Shown: positions 9,858 to 20,193, counted from the first letter of the stretch. The stretch: DNA of 64,000 nucleotides from Bacillota bacterium (GCA_023399055.1 JAEWQV010000010.1:558001-622000), one strand, 5' to 3'. Program-made: numbers and translations. Notes: generated by a model from the letters alone, not told the origin.

Positions 9858-9996
9858 TAACAGAATGGACGTGCAAATCTTGCTACAATAGATAGGCGAA
9901 AGTTTACTTTCGAATATCTATTGTAACAAAGTTTGTAGGGCTCTCTGCCTAAGCGAGATGCAAAGCAGTGAATACGAGCTTATGGCTAAACTGTTA
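9858..9996. repeat. Intergenic inverted-repeat element, copy 1 (139 nt)
   Basis: The ends read TAACAG and CTGTTA. Inside is a hairpin with arms TACAATAGATA (9884-9894) and TATCTATTGTA (9915-9925), and a nested CGAAAG/CTTTCG. The element closely matches 20441-20579 in length, hairpin and right-hand part (GCGAGATG, GAGCTTA, GCTAAACTGTTA). It carries no reading frame. Confidence 0.75.
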
Positions 9997-10023
9997 CATA
10001 TTCTATTACTTTTAGCCATGTAA

Positions 10024-10063
10024 AAAGCCCAGAGAATCAAATTACAATGATTCTCTGGGCTTT
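10024..10063 (-). terminator. Terminator after hisS, possibly bidirectional
   Basis: Perfect 16-bp arms AAAGCCCAGAGAATCA and TGATTCTCTGGGCTTT with an 8-nt loop. On the minus strand the stem runs into a T-rich tract. It closes the long operon that ends with hisS; the region 10064-10137 between it and the hisS stop is AT-rich and otherwise empty. Confidence 0.85.
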
Positions 10064-10137
10064 ACTCTTACTTATTATCAGTCTTACTTATTTTTAGCCT
10101 TACTTATTTTTAATCTCATTGTTTCTAAATTCTCTTG

Positions 10138-11382
10138 CTAGATAAAATATTCAGCTATTTTATCTAAGGTTACTTCTGTTTGCTCACCGGTTTCCATGTT
10201 TTTAATATTAGCCTTATTATTCGCTAATTCATCTGCACCTATTATTACAGTATTCTTAGCTCCAATTTTATTGGCATACTTCATCTGTGCTTTTACACTA
10301 CGATCCATATAGTCAGTTTCAACTATGACTCCAATATGGCGAAGCTCTCTAACAATCTGGAAGGCAGCAGCTTTTGCATCCTTGCCTAGGATGCCAACAT
10401 ACAAAGCAACCGCTGGCTCTTTTTCAAGTTCCACTCCTTCAGCTGCCAACTCGTTAATCATACGTTCAATACCAAAGCCAAAGCCTACCGCTGGAATATC
10501 CTGCTTTTCATCTATTTCGTGTATTAAGTTATCATATCTTCCACCACCACAAATGGTAAAGCCATCTTCATTCACAAATTCAAATACCGTCTTAGTATAA
10601 TAATCCAAGCCTCTAACAATCCCTGTGTCTACTTCATAAGGAATGTTCATTTGCTCTAATAAACCTTTTAACTCTTCAAAATGCTGACTGCATTCCTCAT
10701 CCAAGTATTCAATTGATCTTGGTGCATCTTTCATAATTACTTTACAGATAGGAACTTTACAATCAAGAACACGAAGGGGATTTTTAACCATTCTTTCCTT
10801 ACATGTGGAACAGAGCTGATCCTCATGTTTGTTAAGGTATGCTAAGAGTGCTTCATTATAAGTCTTTCTACATTCATTGCAACCAATGCTGTTGATGTGA
10901 AGCTTAGCTCCTTTAATGCCTAATTCCTGCATAAATTCATTTAGTAAGGTAATCAATTCCAATTCAGCCATAGGACTCGCAGAACCAAAGAATTCAATAC
11001 CAAATTGATGATGTTGACGAAGACGACCATTTTGAGGATTTTCATAACGAAATGCTTGTGTAAAATAAAATAATTTTGTTGGCTGACTTTCTGCATATAA
11101 ACTATTTTCCAAATAGGCACGAACCGCTCCAGCAGTACCTTCCGGTTTTAAAGAAATGCTACGATTTCCTTTATCATCAAAGGTATACATTTCCTTTTGA
11201 ACTACATCTGTGGTTTCACCAACACCTCTTTGAAAAAGAATTGTATGTTCAAAAGCAGGTGTAATAATTTCCTTTATGTTATATGCCTTACAAATCTTTC
11301 TGGCAGCAGCTTCGATTACGGTACGCTTATGCATATTTGCACCGTACCAGTCCTGCGTACCTTTTGGTCTTTGTGTAATCAT
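10138..11382 (-). CDS. hisS: Histidyl-tRNA synthetase
   Basis: Charges tRNA-His. 414 aa, the usual length for bacterial HisRS. Class II motifs are present: motif 2 around FRYENPQNGRLRQHHQFGIE and motif 3 around AVGFGFGIERM. The HisA box appears as VRGLDYYTKTVFEF and GGGRYDNL. The C-terminal anticodon-binding domain begins near residue 325. It is the last gene of the scfA-hisS run, 34 nt after hemZ. No T-box leader was seen and there is no room for one. Confidence 0.96.
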   Translation of the reverse strand: MITQRPKGTQDWYGANMHKRTVIEAAARKICKAYNIKEIITPAFEHTILFQRGVGETTDVVQKEMYTFDDKGNRSISLKPEGTAGAVRAYLENSLYAESQPTKLFYFTQAFRYENPQNGRLRQHHQFGIEFFGSASPMAELELITLLNEFMQELGIKGAKLHINSIGCNECRKTYNEALLAYLNKHEDQLCSTCKERMVKNPLRVLDCKVPICKVIMKDAPRSIEYLDEECSQHFEELKGLLEQMNIPYEVDTGIVRGLDYYTKTVFEFVNEDGFTICGGGRYDNLIHEIDEKQDIPAVGFGFGIERMINELAAEGVELEKEPAVALYVGILGKDAKAAAFQIVRELRHIGVIVETDYMDRSVKAQMKYANKIGAKNTVIIGADELANNKANIKNMETGEQTEVTLDKIAEYFI

Positions 11383-11416
11383 GTTCTATTCCTCCGTTCA
11401 ACCCATTTTATTTACA

Positions 11417-12967
11417 TTACAACAGTTCTTCATTATATTCAAGAAATTTCTGCTTACGTGAAATCATCTCATCAATTCGACTGATATAATCGGTAACACT
11501 TTTTACATTGTCAACACGCTCAATTCGATTCTCTGCATGGAATACAAACTTGGACATGGCACCTGCACCAAGTGCCAGAATTGTCTGTTTTTCCTCCATT
11601 ATTAGAATATTATAAAGGCCTTCTTTACCATATTTAGAATATCCGGTATTCTCGAGATTCTCTTCCATATTCTTCTGTCTATAGAGATAATAAGGATAAT
11701 AAGCGTTACCAGCTGCATGCTCTACTGTCTTCTCTAGCATAAATGGAACATCGGTGGCTTTTAATTCAGAATAGTTTTCTTTCTCTGTATTTAACCTTGC
11801 AGCCCGCTTTAAGGCAAGGGTATGAACTGTAAGCCCTTCTGGATCTAATTCATTAATCTGATGAAGGGTGTCAATTACATCCTCTGGATTTTCTCCTGGT
11901 AAACCAATGATGATATCCATGTTTATATTGGTATGTCCAACCTCTCTTGCTAAAGAAAAGGCATGTCTTACTTCATCAATTGTATGCTGTCTGCCTATGA
12001 TATCTAAGGTTCTTTGCTGCATACTTTGTGGATTAATACTAATTCGGTCAACGTCATAGTCCTTTAGGACTTGAAGCTTTTCTCTCGTGATACTATCTGG
12101 TCTTCCTGCCTCTACACAGAATTCTTTCACATGGGCAAAGTTAAAACTTGCTTTCACAAGTTTCAATAACCTTTCCAGCTGATTAGCACTTAAGGTGGTT
12201 GGCGTTCCGCCACCAATATAAACCGTTGTAAGCTTTTTATTCAAAAGACAGGTAGCCGCATATCGAATTTCTTTTTCTAAGGCAGTAAGATAATCCTCGA
12301 TAAGATTAGCAAATTTCACTGCCGAGTAAGAAGTAAAAGAGCAATAAAGGCAGGTTGTCGGACAAAAGGGTATCCCAATGTAGATACTATATCCATTTTG
12401 GTAATCCATCTCCTTTAACAATTCTCTCTCTCTTTGCGCTATTTGTATGCTTAACTTAGTCTTAGTAATTGAGCAGAGATATTCCTTTTGCATCTTATCA
12501 AGAATATCAGTTTCACTTAAGCCCTGATCCAACATTTCGTATACTAACTTTGTGGGACGAATACCAGTTAAGATACCCCAGGGTAAGGTCTTTTTGCAGT
12601 AGTCAGATAACACTGTATAAAGAATTCTTTTTAGAGCGTTCTTGTATAAGGGTTTGGGAAGTCCTGCTGGAATTTCATAATCTGCAGTTTGAATACCTGA
12701 TTTACTTCCCTCTATTATTAATCTATCTTCTAAAATAGTTAGATGAATTACTTTAGAATCCTCTGCTTTTAATTCTTCTATTTTGAAATCCTCTGCTTTA
12801 GAGATTTCCTCTTCCGAGTTCACCTTTACTACTTCTAAAGGAAAAAATGCTTTAAAAAGTGGGTAGACATCATTTTCATATATTTTATCTGATAGCACTA
12901 TAGTAATGATACGTTTTACCTCCCAACAATACTTATAGGTTGAGATAACTATTGTTAACTCTTTCAT
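11417..12967 (-). CDS. hemZ: Radical SAM coproporphyrinogen III oxidase-like protein HemZ
   Basis: Oxygen-independent coproporphyrinogen oxidase family. With the start at 12967 (MKELTIVIS), chosen by family resemblance, it has 516 aa; the frame is open to 13009 and neither start has a strong site. An N-terminal extension of about 150 residues, as in HemZ, precedes the radical SAM core. The cluster motif is CPTTCLYCSF, followed by YIGGGTPTTLS and the conserved ISINPQSMQ region. It overlaps the 3' end of the MBL gene by about 35 nt, showing tight coupling. The enzymatic role in haem synthesis is family inference; no other haem gene is nearby. Confidence 0.88.
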   Translation of the reverse strand: MKELTIVISTYKYCWEVKRIITIVLSDKIYENDVYPLFKAFFPLEVVKVNSEEEISKAEDFKIEELKAEDSKVIHLTILEDRLIIEGSKSGIQTADYEIPAGLPKPLYKNALKRILYTVLSDYCKKTLPWGILTGIRPTKLVYEMLDQGLSETDILDKMQKEYLCSITKTKLSIQIAQRERELLKEMDYQNGYSIYIGIPFCPTTCLYCSFTSYSAVKFANLIEDYLTALEKEIRYAATCLLNKKLTTVYIGGGTPTTLSANQLERLLKLVKASFNFAHVKEFCVEAGRPDSITREKLQVLKDYDVDRISINPQSMQQRTLDIIGRQHTIDEVRHAFSLAREVGHTNINMDIIIGLPGENPEDVIDTLHQINELDPEGLTVHTLALKRAARLNTEKENYSELKATDVPFMLEKTVEHAAGNAYYPYYLYRQKNMEENLENTGYSKYGKEGLYNILIMEEKQTILALGAGAMSKFVFHAENRIERVDNVKSVTDYISRIDEMISRKQKFLEYNEELL

Positions 12968-13571
12968 GGCCAATGGTCGTCGAGGGTCCATGGCCAGGAT
13001 AAGCAACAACTGAATCCTCCAGTACCATTAGTTTTGCTTTTATCGCTTCTACCAATGTTACATAGTCACCTGTTGGTAGATCAGCTCGGCCAATCTCCTC
13101 AAGAAATAAAGTATCTCCGCTTATTAAAACTCCATGGTCTATAAAGTGATAGCACGCACCACCTTGGGTATGACCCGGAGTATGAATTACTTGAATACTA
13201 AATCCAGCGATATCCAGCAGCTGTCCATCCACTAACAAAATATCAGGAGTTAGACTACATGCTTTACCAGAAAACTTTAACGACAGGTTTAAGTTTGGAT
13301 TGGCAAGCAAAGCAGCTTCCTCTTCCTGTGCATAGATTGCTGCACCTGTTATCGTTGCAAGTTCTCTTGCCGCCAATATATGGTCGAAATGACCATGTGT
13401 GAGAAGGATTGCCTTACACACTAGGTCATTCGACTTTAAATATTGTTCAATTAAATCGGCATTATCCGCCGGATCAAATACAATTGCTTCCTTGGTTTCT
13501 GTCTGACTCACCACAGAACAATTGGTCTGTAATGCACCAAGCTCCAATGTTTTTACTAAAATACCGCTCAT
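12933..13571 (-). CDS. Metallo-beta-lactamase-fold hydrolase (glyoxalase II-like)
   Basis: A 212-aa zinc hydrolase. The metal motif THGHFDHILA is followed by HTPGHTQGGACY, SGDTLF and GHGP near the C-terminus, the usual order of metal ligands. Start ATG 13571 (MSGILV) is preferred because AGAAAGG lies about 10 nt upstream; an ATG three codons earlier is too close to it. It sits between rel and hemZ, a common clostridial arrangement. The substrate is unknown; hydroxyacylglutathione hydrolase activity is not implied, as many homologues act on other thioesters. Confidence 0.9.
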   Translation of the reverse strand: MSGILVKTLELGALQTNCSVVSQTETKEAIVFDPADNADLIEQYLKSNDLVCKAILLTHGHFDHILAARELATITGAAIYAQEEEAALLANPNLNLSLKFSGKACSLTPDILLVDGQLLDIAGFSIQVIHTPGHTQGGACYHFIDHGVLISGDTLFLEEIGRADLPTGDYVTLVEAIKAKLMVLEDSVVAYPGHGPSTTIGHERVNNSYLNL

Positions 13572-13599
13572 AATCCTCATACCTTTCTAAATATCGTAT

Positions 13600-15885
13600 T
13601 TAGCCTGCGGTTCTCTCAATATCAAGAATACTTTCCACATTACGTATTTTTGCTATGATCTCATTTAATTGTTCTTTTCCATGAATTTCAAAACCAATAC
13701 TAATGGTAGCCGTACCCTGTTTACTCGTTCGTACATTCATGGATAATACATCAATTTTGTTTTCAGTCAGAACTTTAGAGATATCCACTAATACACCGCT
13801 TCGGTTATTTGCAAAAATTTTGATTTCTGCGCTATATACTCCGCCGTTAGTTTTTCCATCTGCCTCATTCCACTCTGCATCAATTAAACGCGCACGATCT
13901 TCTTCTGCTACATTAATAATATTAATGCAATCGGTTCGATGAATGGATACACCTCTTCCTCTGGTAACAAAACCAACAATTTCATCACCTGGAACTGGAC
14001 TGCAACATTTTGAAAAACGAACTGCTACATCATGGATACCTTCAACAACAATACCACTTTTTGATTTCTTTTTAGGAGTTCTTTCCTTAATATCAGCGAT
14101 GGTTTCAAGAACATTATCATCCGTAATCTCTTTTTTATTCTTCTTTTTATATTCGTCCAGTAACTTATTAACAATCTGACCTTCTTTTAGACCACCATGC
14201 CCTACAGCTGCCAGCACAGAATCCCAGTCACGGAAGCCATATTTGCGCATCACTACACCTGTAAATTCAGGTTTCATTAAATCGCTAAGTACAATCGCTT
14301 TCGCTTTACAGTAAGCAACAATCAATTCCTTACCTCTGGTGATGTTATCATCTTTTAGCTCAGATTTAAACCAGTTATTTATCTTATTCTTTGCCTGTGT
14401 ACTCTTAACAATGGATAACCAGTCTCTACTTGGACCTTTCGAATTTTGTGAAGTCATGATTTCAATACGATCACCATTTTGAATCACGTAATCAATCGGA
14501 ACAAGTTTATTATTTACTCTTGCACCTACCATCTTATTACCGACAGCACTATGAATGCTATAAGCAAAATCTATGGGGTTTGAGCCAGCTGGCAGAGTCT
14601 TTACATCTCCTGTTGGGGTAAAAGCATATACACTGTCGGAAAAGAGATCAAAATCACTTTTAATCAAACTCAAGAATTCCTTGTTATCCGACATGTCCCT
14701 TTGCCATTCCAAGACTTGACGGAGCCAGGTTAATTTCTCTTCTTCTGCCTTTTCAGGATTATCCTTACCATCTTGCCCCTCTTTATATTTCCAGTGGGCT
14801 GCAATACCAAATTCAGCGGTACGATGCATGTCATAAGTACGGATTTGTATTTCAAAGGGAGCACCTTGAGGTCCAATTAAGGTTGTATGAAGGGACTGAT
14901 ACATATTTGGCTTTGGCATTGCAATGTAATCTTTAAAACGTCCGGGAATTGGTTTATACATTTCATGAATTACACCCAGTGCCGCATAGCAATCCTTAAC
15001 GGAATCAACAACAATTCGTACTGCAAACAAGTCAAAAATTTGTTCCAGTGTCTTATTTTGATTTACCATTTTCTTATAAATACTAAAGAAATGCTTTATT
15101 CGACCGTCTATTTTTGCTTGAATACCTGCGGCTTCCACATGCTCTCTTACTTCATCCACTATACTATCAATATAGGCTTGTCTTTCACTTCGCTTTGTCG
15201 CAATTTTTTCTGATAGATCCTTGTATACCTCTGGTTCAAGATACTTAAGGGAAAGATCATCTAGTTCTATTTTAATTTTACTGATACCAAGTCTCTGCGC
15301 AATAGGTGCATAGATATCCATGGTCTCTCTCGCTTTTTCTTTCTGCTTTTCTGGAACCATAAATTTTAAAGTTCTCATGTTGTGCAGGCGGTCAGCAAGT
15401 TTTATCAAAATAACACGAATATCCTTTGCCATGGCAAGAAACATTTTTCTTAGATTCTCGGCTTGAAGTTCTATTTTATCCATATTTAACTGTGTTAACT
15501 TTGTTACGCCATCCACCAGGAGTGCAATCTCCTCGGAAAACATGGCAGTAATCTGTTCATTGGTTAACACCGTATCTTCTACAACATCATGCAGAATACC
15601 TGCTATAATGGTTTCCTTATCAAGTTCCAAATCTGCAAGTATGTTGGCTACGCAAAGAGGATGAATGATATAAGGCTCACCAGATTTACGCAGTTGATCC
15701 TTGTGGGCATTATCAGCAAGCTGATAAGCCTTCTCCACTAAGGAAATATCTGCAGATGGGTGATAGCTCTTTATTTTATCAATCAATTCTTTATAAAGAA
15801 TTTCAGGCGCAGTAAAATCAGCAGGTACGTTGGTATCTGCATTATAATCAATTTCATTTCCTGCGAATTCTTTATGTTCCTCCAT
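13600..15885 (-). CDS. relA: Bifunctional (p)ppGpp synthetase/hydrolase Rel
   Basis: Makes and degrades the stringent-response alarmone. 761 aa with the full long-RSH layout: HD hydrolase (HPLCVANILADL, GILHDVVEDT), synthetase (VRIVVDSVKDCYAALG, GRFKDYIAMPKPNMYQSLHT), TGS (DSVYAFTPTGDVKTLPAG), a zinc-finger-like segment (VRFSKCCSPVPGDEI) and C-terminal ACT. Hydrolase motifs are intact, so a dual-function Rel is expected. It lies 74 nt after apt, in the common recJ-apt-rel order. Confidence 0.96.
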   Translation of the reverse strand: MEEHKEFAGNEIDYNADTNVPADFTAPEILYKELIDKIKSYHPSADISLVEKAYQLADNAHKDQLRKSGEPYIIHPLCVANILADLELDKETIIAGILHDVVEDTVLTNEQITAMFSEEIALLVDGVTKLTQLNMDKIELQAENLRKMFLAMAKDIRVILIKLADRLHNMRTLKFMVPEKQKEKARETMDIYAPIAQRLGISKIKIELDDLSLKYLEPEVYKDLSEKIATKRSERQAYIDSIVDEVREHVEAAGIQAKIDGRIKHFFSIYKKMVNQNKTLEQIFDLFAVRIVVDSVKDCYAALGVIHEMYKPIPGRFKDYIAMPKPNMYQSLHTTLIGPQGAPFEIQIRTYDMHRTAEFGIAAHWKYKEGQDGKDNPEKAEEEKLTWLRQVLEWQRDMSDNKEFLSLIKSDFDLFSDSVYAFTPTGDVKTLPAGSNPIDFAYSIHSAVGNKMVGARVNNKLVPIDYVIQNGDRIEIMTSQNSKGPSRDWLSIVKSTQAKNKINNWFKSELKDDNITRGKELIVAYCKAKAIVLSDLMKPEFTGVVMRKYGFRDWDSVLAAVGHGGLKEGQIVNKLLDEYKKKNKKEITDDNVLETIADIKERTPKKKSKSGIVVEGIHDVAVRFSKCCSPVPGDEIVGFVTRGRGVSIHRTDCINIINVAEEDRARLIDAEWNEADGKTNGGVYSAEIKIFANNRSGVLVDISKVLTENKIDVLSMNVRTSKQGTATISIGFEIHGKEQLNEIIAKIRNVESILDIERTAG

Positions 15886-15959
15886 AGTTAAACCTCCATT
15901 ATTGCACCTGGCACTTTTTATAACCTTGAATTAAGAAATCGTTGTATTATTTCTTCGAA

Positions 15960-16484
15960 TTACTTGCCTTCATATTGAATTACGGCTTCGACGTCATAGC
16001 CTTCCAGCTTCTTGCGCCCCTCTAAGCCTTTTAATTCCATAAGGAAGATAATCTTAACAACTTCACCACCCAAGGATTCAATTAACTTAGTTATTGCTTC
16101 GATTGTACCACCAGTAGCAATCAAATCGTCCACAATAACTACTTTTTGCCCAGGCTTAATTGCATCTTTGTGCATTTCAATTGTAGCCTTACCATACTCA
16201 AGATCATAATCCATTGAAATTGTTTCACAAGGTAATTTACCTTTTTTACGAATTGGGATAAAGGGTTTATTTAAATTATAAGCAATTGGCACACCAAAAA
16301 TAAAGCCTCTGGATTCTGGTCCAGCAATTACATCAATATCAAGACCATCTAAAAGCTCTTGCATCTGATCAATTGCAAGTCTTAACCCATCCTTATCCTG
16401 TAAAATACTTGTTACATCACGGAATACAATTCCTGGCTCCGGAAAATCTGGTATACTTCTCACATATTCTTCTATCTTTTTCAT
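15960..16484 (-). CDS. apt: Adenine phosphoribosyltransferase
   Basis: Salvages adenine to AMP with PRPP. 174 aa, standard size. The PRPP-binding motif VVIVDDLIATGGT is intact. The N-terminal segment IPDFPEPGIVFRDVT and the base-recognition region GPESRGFIFG match Apt. It lies between recJ and rel. Confidence 0.97.
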   Translation of the reverse strand: MKKIEEYVRSIPDFPEPGIVFRDVTSILQDKDGLRLAIDQMQELLDGLDIDVIAGPESRGFIFGVPIAYNLNKPFIPIRKKGKLPCETISMDYDLEYGKATIEMHKDAIKPGQKVVIVDDLIATGGTIEAITKLIESLGGEVVKIIFLMELKGLEGRKKLEGYDVEAVIQYEGK

Positions 16485-16676
16485 TCTATAAAACCATGCC
16501 TTTCTCGACTTTTCTCAAACCAACCCATTTTCACTCATTCTATTGGATTACAAAAATATTGATTTGATGCTAATTATATCACTATATTTATTATTACGTA
16601 AAGAATATTTCATAAATCGATTTAAAAATCAGTATTTCGCCGTAGTTAGAGTTCTTATTTTTACCATTATTTCATG

Positions 16677-18434
16677 CTATCTATAGTTTTGAATCATGAG
16701 TTGTATGCTTCTAAAACCATTGTACTCATTTATTTTAGGGAAATAAGTTACCGATATAGTTCCACTAAAACCACGTCCTGTCTTAAGTTTTTCTGCTTCC
16801 TGACTTCCATAAGTATTCCCAATGTATTCAAAAAAATCATTCACATTTCCAAAATAAACAGCATCAAGTTCTCTACCATACTGATTTTCTACTCTTAATC
16901 TTAAACCACTTGCATTTTTACCAATGATAAAAGCTGATTTAATCTTTAAATCTTTCTCTGCAAAGAGCGGTTTCTCATTGGCTTTTCCAAAGGGCTCTAA
17001 TAGTCTTAATTCTTCCACCAACTCCTCATTGATAAACCCAAGCGGGAGATGAATATCTATGGTTACTTTAGGAACTAACATCTCCCAGGTCAATGTGGTA
17101 TTGGCATTCAGTACTTTTCTTAATACCTCCACATTTTCAGGTAATATGGATAATCCCGCTGCCATGGGATGACCACCCATCTTAATAAAGAGGTCACCGC
17201 ACTTTTGTAACTCTGCTACCATATTGTATGCTTCCATTGAGCGTCCGGAACCTTTGATACAATGATCTCCTGCAGTCAAAATAATGGCAGGTCTGCTATA
17301 TTTCTCTCTTATTCTTCCTGCGATTATTCCTGCGATACTTTCATGACAATCCTCTAATAAAACCACCAATACTTTATCATTCTTAAGTTCGCTGTTTTCT
17401 ATTAACTGAATTGCCTTATCTACATTCTGTGCTGTCATATCTTTACGAAGATCATTTAAAGCTCTGACTTCGGTTGCCAATGTAACCGCTTCTTCCTTTG
17501 TCTTGGAAAGAAGTAATTCCAAACCTTTTTTAGCAGTATCCAGTCTGCCAGAAGCATTAAGGCATGGTCCAAGAACAAATCCCAAATGGAAAGCCGAAAG
17601 CTGTGTAATATCAACGTTGCTTGCTTCTGTGAGTGCCAATAATCCCAGATTTTTTGTTTTCTTTAGAAGTGTAAGTCCATGATGAACAATAATACGATTC
17701 TCTTCTATCAAATCCATAACATCACAAACCGTAGCAATTGCTACATAGGACATTAATTCAAGGAGAAATTCTTCCCCATCTTCTAAGTTAAATTGATGTA
17801 CCAGAGAAATACATAATTTATAAGCTATTGCTGCGCCGCATAAACCTTTAAAAGGATATTCACAGTCTATGCGCTTTGTATTTATTATGGCATCTGCTAT
17901 CGGTAGAACAATTTCTCCCTCGGTCGTCTGCACCAAGCTATGGTGGTCTGTTATAACAACAGTCATTTGCAGACTTTTTGCTAATGCCACCTGTTCCATG
18001 GCAGCAATACCATTATCGCAGGTAAGCAAAGTATCGACCTGATCCTGATACGCTGCCTCTACAATTCTTGAATTAATTCCATACCCATCCTTAATTCGAT
18101 CCGGTATTTCATAATCCACCTTTGCACCTAATTTTGACAAGGTCTGAAATAGAATGTAGGTTGATATTACCCCATCCACATCATAGTCACCTATTATCCT
18201 GATATGTTTACCCCTTGATATTCTATCTGCCAATAAATCCGTAGCTTTATTCATATCCTTCATCAGACTATAATCATAAAGTTTTTCTATTTCCGGATAT
18301 AGAAAGGCTCTCATTTCTTTTGTAGACTCTAACCCTCTATTTACAAGACACCTCGCAATAACCTCACTCACGTTACATTCCTGCATAATGAGATTAAAGT
18401 CTGCTTTTTTATTCTTTAAAACCCAATTTTCCAT
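16677..18434 (-). CDS. recJ: Single-stranded-DNA-specific exonuclease RecJ
   Basis: 5'-3' exonuclease in recombination and repair. Start ATG 18434 (MENWVLKNK) has GGGGGA 5 nt upstream; the frame is open four codons further to a TTG. 585 aa, a short RecJ. DHH phosphoesterase motifs: GDYDVDGVIST, TCDNGI, ITDHHS. DHHA1 motif: MGGHPMAAGLS. A C-terminal OB-like region follows. It lies between scfB and apt, so a peptide-maturation gene feeds into a DNA-repair and stringent-response operon. Confidence 0.95.
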   Translation of the reverse strand: MENWVLKNKKADFNLIMQECNVSEVIARCLVNRGLESTKEMRAFLYPEIEKLYDYSLMKDMNKATDLLADRISRGKHIRIIGDYDVDGVISTYILFQTLSKLGAKVDYEIPDRIKDGYGINSRIVEAAYQDQVDTLLTCDNGIAAMEQVALAKSLQMTVVITDHHSLVQTTEGEIVLPIADAIINTKRIDCEYPFKGLCGAAIAYKLCISLVHQFNLEDGEEFLLELMSYVAIATVCDVMDLIEENRIIVHHGLTLLKKTKNLGLLALTEASNVDITQLSAFHLGFVLGPCLNASGRLDTAKKGLELLLSKTKEEAVTLATEVRALNDLRKDMTAQNVDKAIQLIENSELKNDKVLVVLLEDCHESIAGIIAGRIREKYSRPAIILTAGDHCIKGSGRSMEAYNMVAELQKCGDLFIKMGGHPMAAGLSILPENVEVLRKVLNANTTLTWEMLVPKVTIDIHLPLGFINEELVEELRLLEPFGKANEKPLFAEKDLKIKSAFIIGKNASGLRLRVENQYGRELDAVYFGNVNDFFEYIGNTYGSQEAEKLKTGRGFSGTISVTYFPKINEYNGFRSIQLMIQNYR

Positions 18435-18528
18435 GGAGTCCCCCAAATTATCCCCTCATGAACATGCTGCCAAACTATAAATTTGAGCACCTGCACAAAT
18501 TCACCTGAAAAATCTTGATTTTTTCAAT

Positions 18529-19947
18529 CTATTCAGCCATCGCAGCTTGTATCATGATAGAGCATTCCACACGTTTTTTCATTAGCTCGCAGCCGATATC
18601 ATAGGTATTGTTAATATCGCCGTGGAACTTAAAGGAGTTTGCAGAACATCCACCGCTGCAATAAAATTTCGCAAAACAGTTCTTGCACTTCTCTTTGGAA
18701 TACACGTTACAAAGTTTAAATTCATCTCTTAACTCCGGTGTTTTTACCCCTTCGTAGACATTTCCCATTAGAAACTCTGCTTCACCAACGAATTGATGAC
18801 AGGGATATAGGTCACCCCAAGGTGTTACTGCCAAATATTCCGTGCCTGAGCCGCATCCGGATAAGCGTTTTGCAACACAGGGGCCACCAGATAGATCAAT
18901 CATAAAATGAAAGAAGTTAAAATCCTTTCCTTCTTTCTTATATTCTAAAATCAATTGAGCTAATTTATCATATTCTTCATATAATTTTGGAAGATCCTCT
19001 TCCGTAATTGAGTAGGCATCCTCTGGTAATGCAACAACTGGCTCCACTGATATTTGTTTGAATCCAAGATCAGCGAGATGTTTTACATCCTCACTAAAAT
19101 CTAAATTATTATGGGTAAAGGTACCTCTCACATAATAATTTGTTTGATTTCTGCTCTCTGCAAGTTTTTGATATCTAGGAACAATCAAATCATAACTTCC
19201 TTTACCGTTCCTGCTTGGACGCATACGGTCATTGACTTCCTTACGGCCATCAATACTAAGAACTACATTACTCATTTCTTTGTTGGCAAATTCCATAACA
19301 TCATCATTTAACAGAACGCCATTAGTTGTTAAGGTAAATCGGAACTTCTTATTATTTGCTTCTTCCAGACTTCTTCCATAAGCCACCAGGTCCTTTACCA
19401 CTTGGAAATTCATTAATGGTTCACCACCAAAGAAATCTATTTCAAGGTTTCTTCGTTTACCGGAATTGGCAATTAAGAAGTCTATCGCCTGTTTACCAAC
19501 TTCATAGCTCATAAGCTCGCGATGACCTTTGTACTCCCCTTCCTCTGCAAAACAATATTTACAGGCAAGGTTACAGTCATGGGCAATATGTAAGCAAAGT
19601 GCCTTTACGACAGTAGAACGCTGTTTAAAATCTCTTATATACTCTTCATAAAGATCCTTAGTAAATAGAGCGCCATCTTTTATTAATTCCTCAATATCTC
19701 CAATTACTTCCTGAATCTGATTTACAAGAGCTTCGATATTCTCCGTAAAGTCCTCTTGATTATCTGTAATTTTAGCCATATGCTCTGGACAGGAATATTT
19801 CTCCACCATTGCGGTGATAATATCTCCTTTGCTGTTCTTCTCATATAGACCTATGATATCATATGCCAAGTCATCAACTACATGGATCATACCGCTATTA
19901 ACATCTAACACGATATTATATCCATTACTCTTAAATTGGTAAACCAC
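18529..19947 (-). CDS. scfB: SCIFF peptide radical SAM maturase
   Basis: Installs thioether crosslinks in the SCIFF peptide encoded just upstream. The start is GTG 19947 with GGGAGGA 5 nt before. Of 472 aa, an N-terminal RRE-like region of about 90 residues precedes the radical SAM motif CNLACKYCF. A SPASM domain with auxiliary-cluster cysteines follows (SGCGSGTEYL, YPCHQF, CKNCFAKFYCSGGCS, IGCELM). The closest characterised relative by layout is CteB of Clostridium thermocellum (family knowledge). It is separated from scfA by 278 nt with three hairpins. Confidence 0.95.
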   Translation of the reverse strand: MVYQFKSNGYNIVLDVNSGMIHVVDDLAYDIIGLYEKNSKGDIITAMVEKYSCPEHMAKITDNQEDFTENIEALVNQIQEVIGDIEELIKDGALFTKDLYEEYIRDFKQRSTVVKALCLHIAHDCNLACKYCFAEEGEYKGHRELMSYEVGKQAIDFLIANSGKRRNLEIDFFGGEPLMNFQVVKDLVAYGRSLEEANNKKFRFTLTTNGVLLNDDVMEFANKEMSNVVLSIDGRKEVNDRMRPSRNGKGSYDLIVPRYQKLAESRNQTNYYVRGTFTHNNLDFSEDVKHLADLGFKQISVEPVVALPEDAYSITEEDLPKLYEEYDKLAQLILEYKKEGKDFNFFHFMIDLSGGPCVAKRLSGCGSGTEYLAVTPWGDLYPCHQFVGEAEFLMGNVYEGVKTPELRDEFKLCNVYSKEKCKNCFAKFYCSGGCSANSFKFHGDINNTYDIGCELMKKRVECSIMIQAAMAE

Positions 19948-20037
19948 TGTTATTCCTCCCTAACAATACTGCAATTAATTGCAGAGCTTGCGGCCCACAG
20001 GCACGCATGATTAAAATGCTTTTATTTCACAACGAAT

Positions 20038-20090
20038 GGGGACTGGCTTAAAATATCCTTATTAAAATAAGAATATTTTAAGGCAGCCCC
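20038..20090 (-). terminator. Hairpin between scfA and scfB (largest of three)
   Basis: Arms 20038-20063 and 20067-20090 pair over about 23 positions, closing GGGG with CCCC and AAAATAT with ATATTTT. There is no strong U-run on the minus-strand side. It is more likely a partial terminator or an mRNA 3'-end stabiliser for scfA than a full stop, since scfB has no obvious promoter of its own. Confidence 0.6.
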
Positions 20091-20102
20091 ATAATGATAC
20101 AA

Positions 20103-20140
20103 AAGGTGCCTCAAGATACACGTTCGTCTTAAGACACCTT
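20103..20140 (-). terminator. Second hairpin between scfA and scfB
   Basis: Arms AAGGTGCCTCAAGA and TCTTAAGACACCTT pair at 12 of 14 positions around a 10-nt loop. On the minus strand the stem is followed by TTTTGTATC, a short T-rich tract, so this one is the best candidate partial terminator for the SCIFF transcript. Confidence 0.6.
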
Positions 20141-20193
20141 CAGTTTCGTCATTTCATGTAAATGCTGAACCAGATTCAGATAGTGCATTCTGT

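Noticed and set aside
11383..11416. T-box before hisS
   Set aside because: Only 34 nt separate hemZ and hisS, so there is no room.
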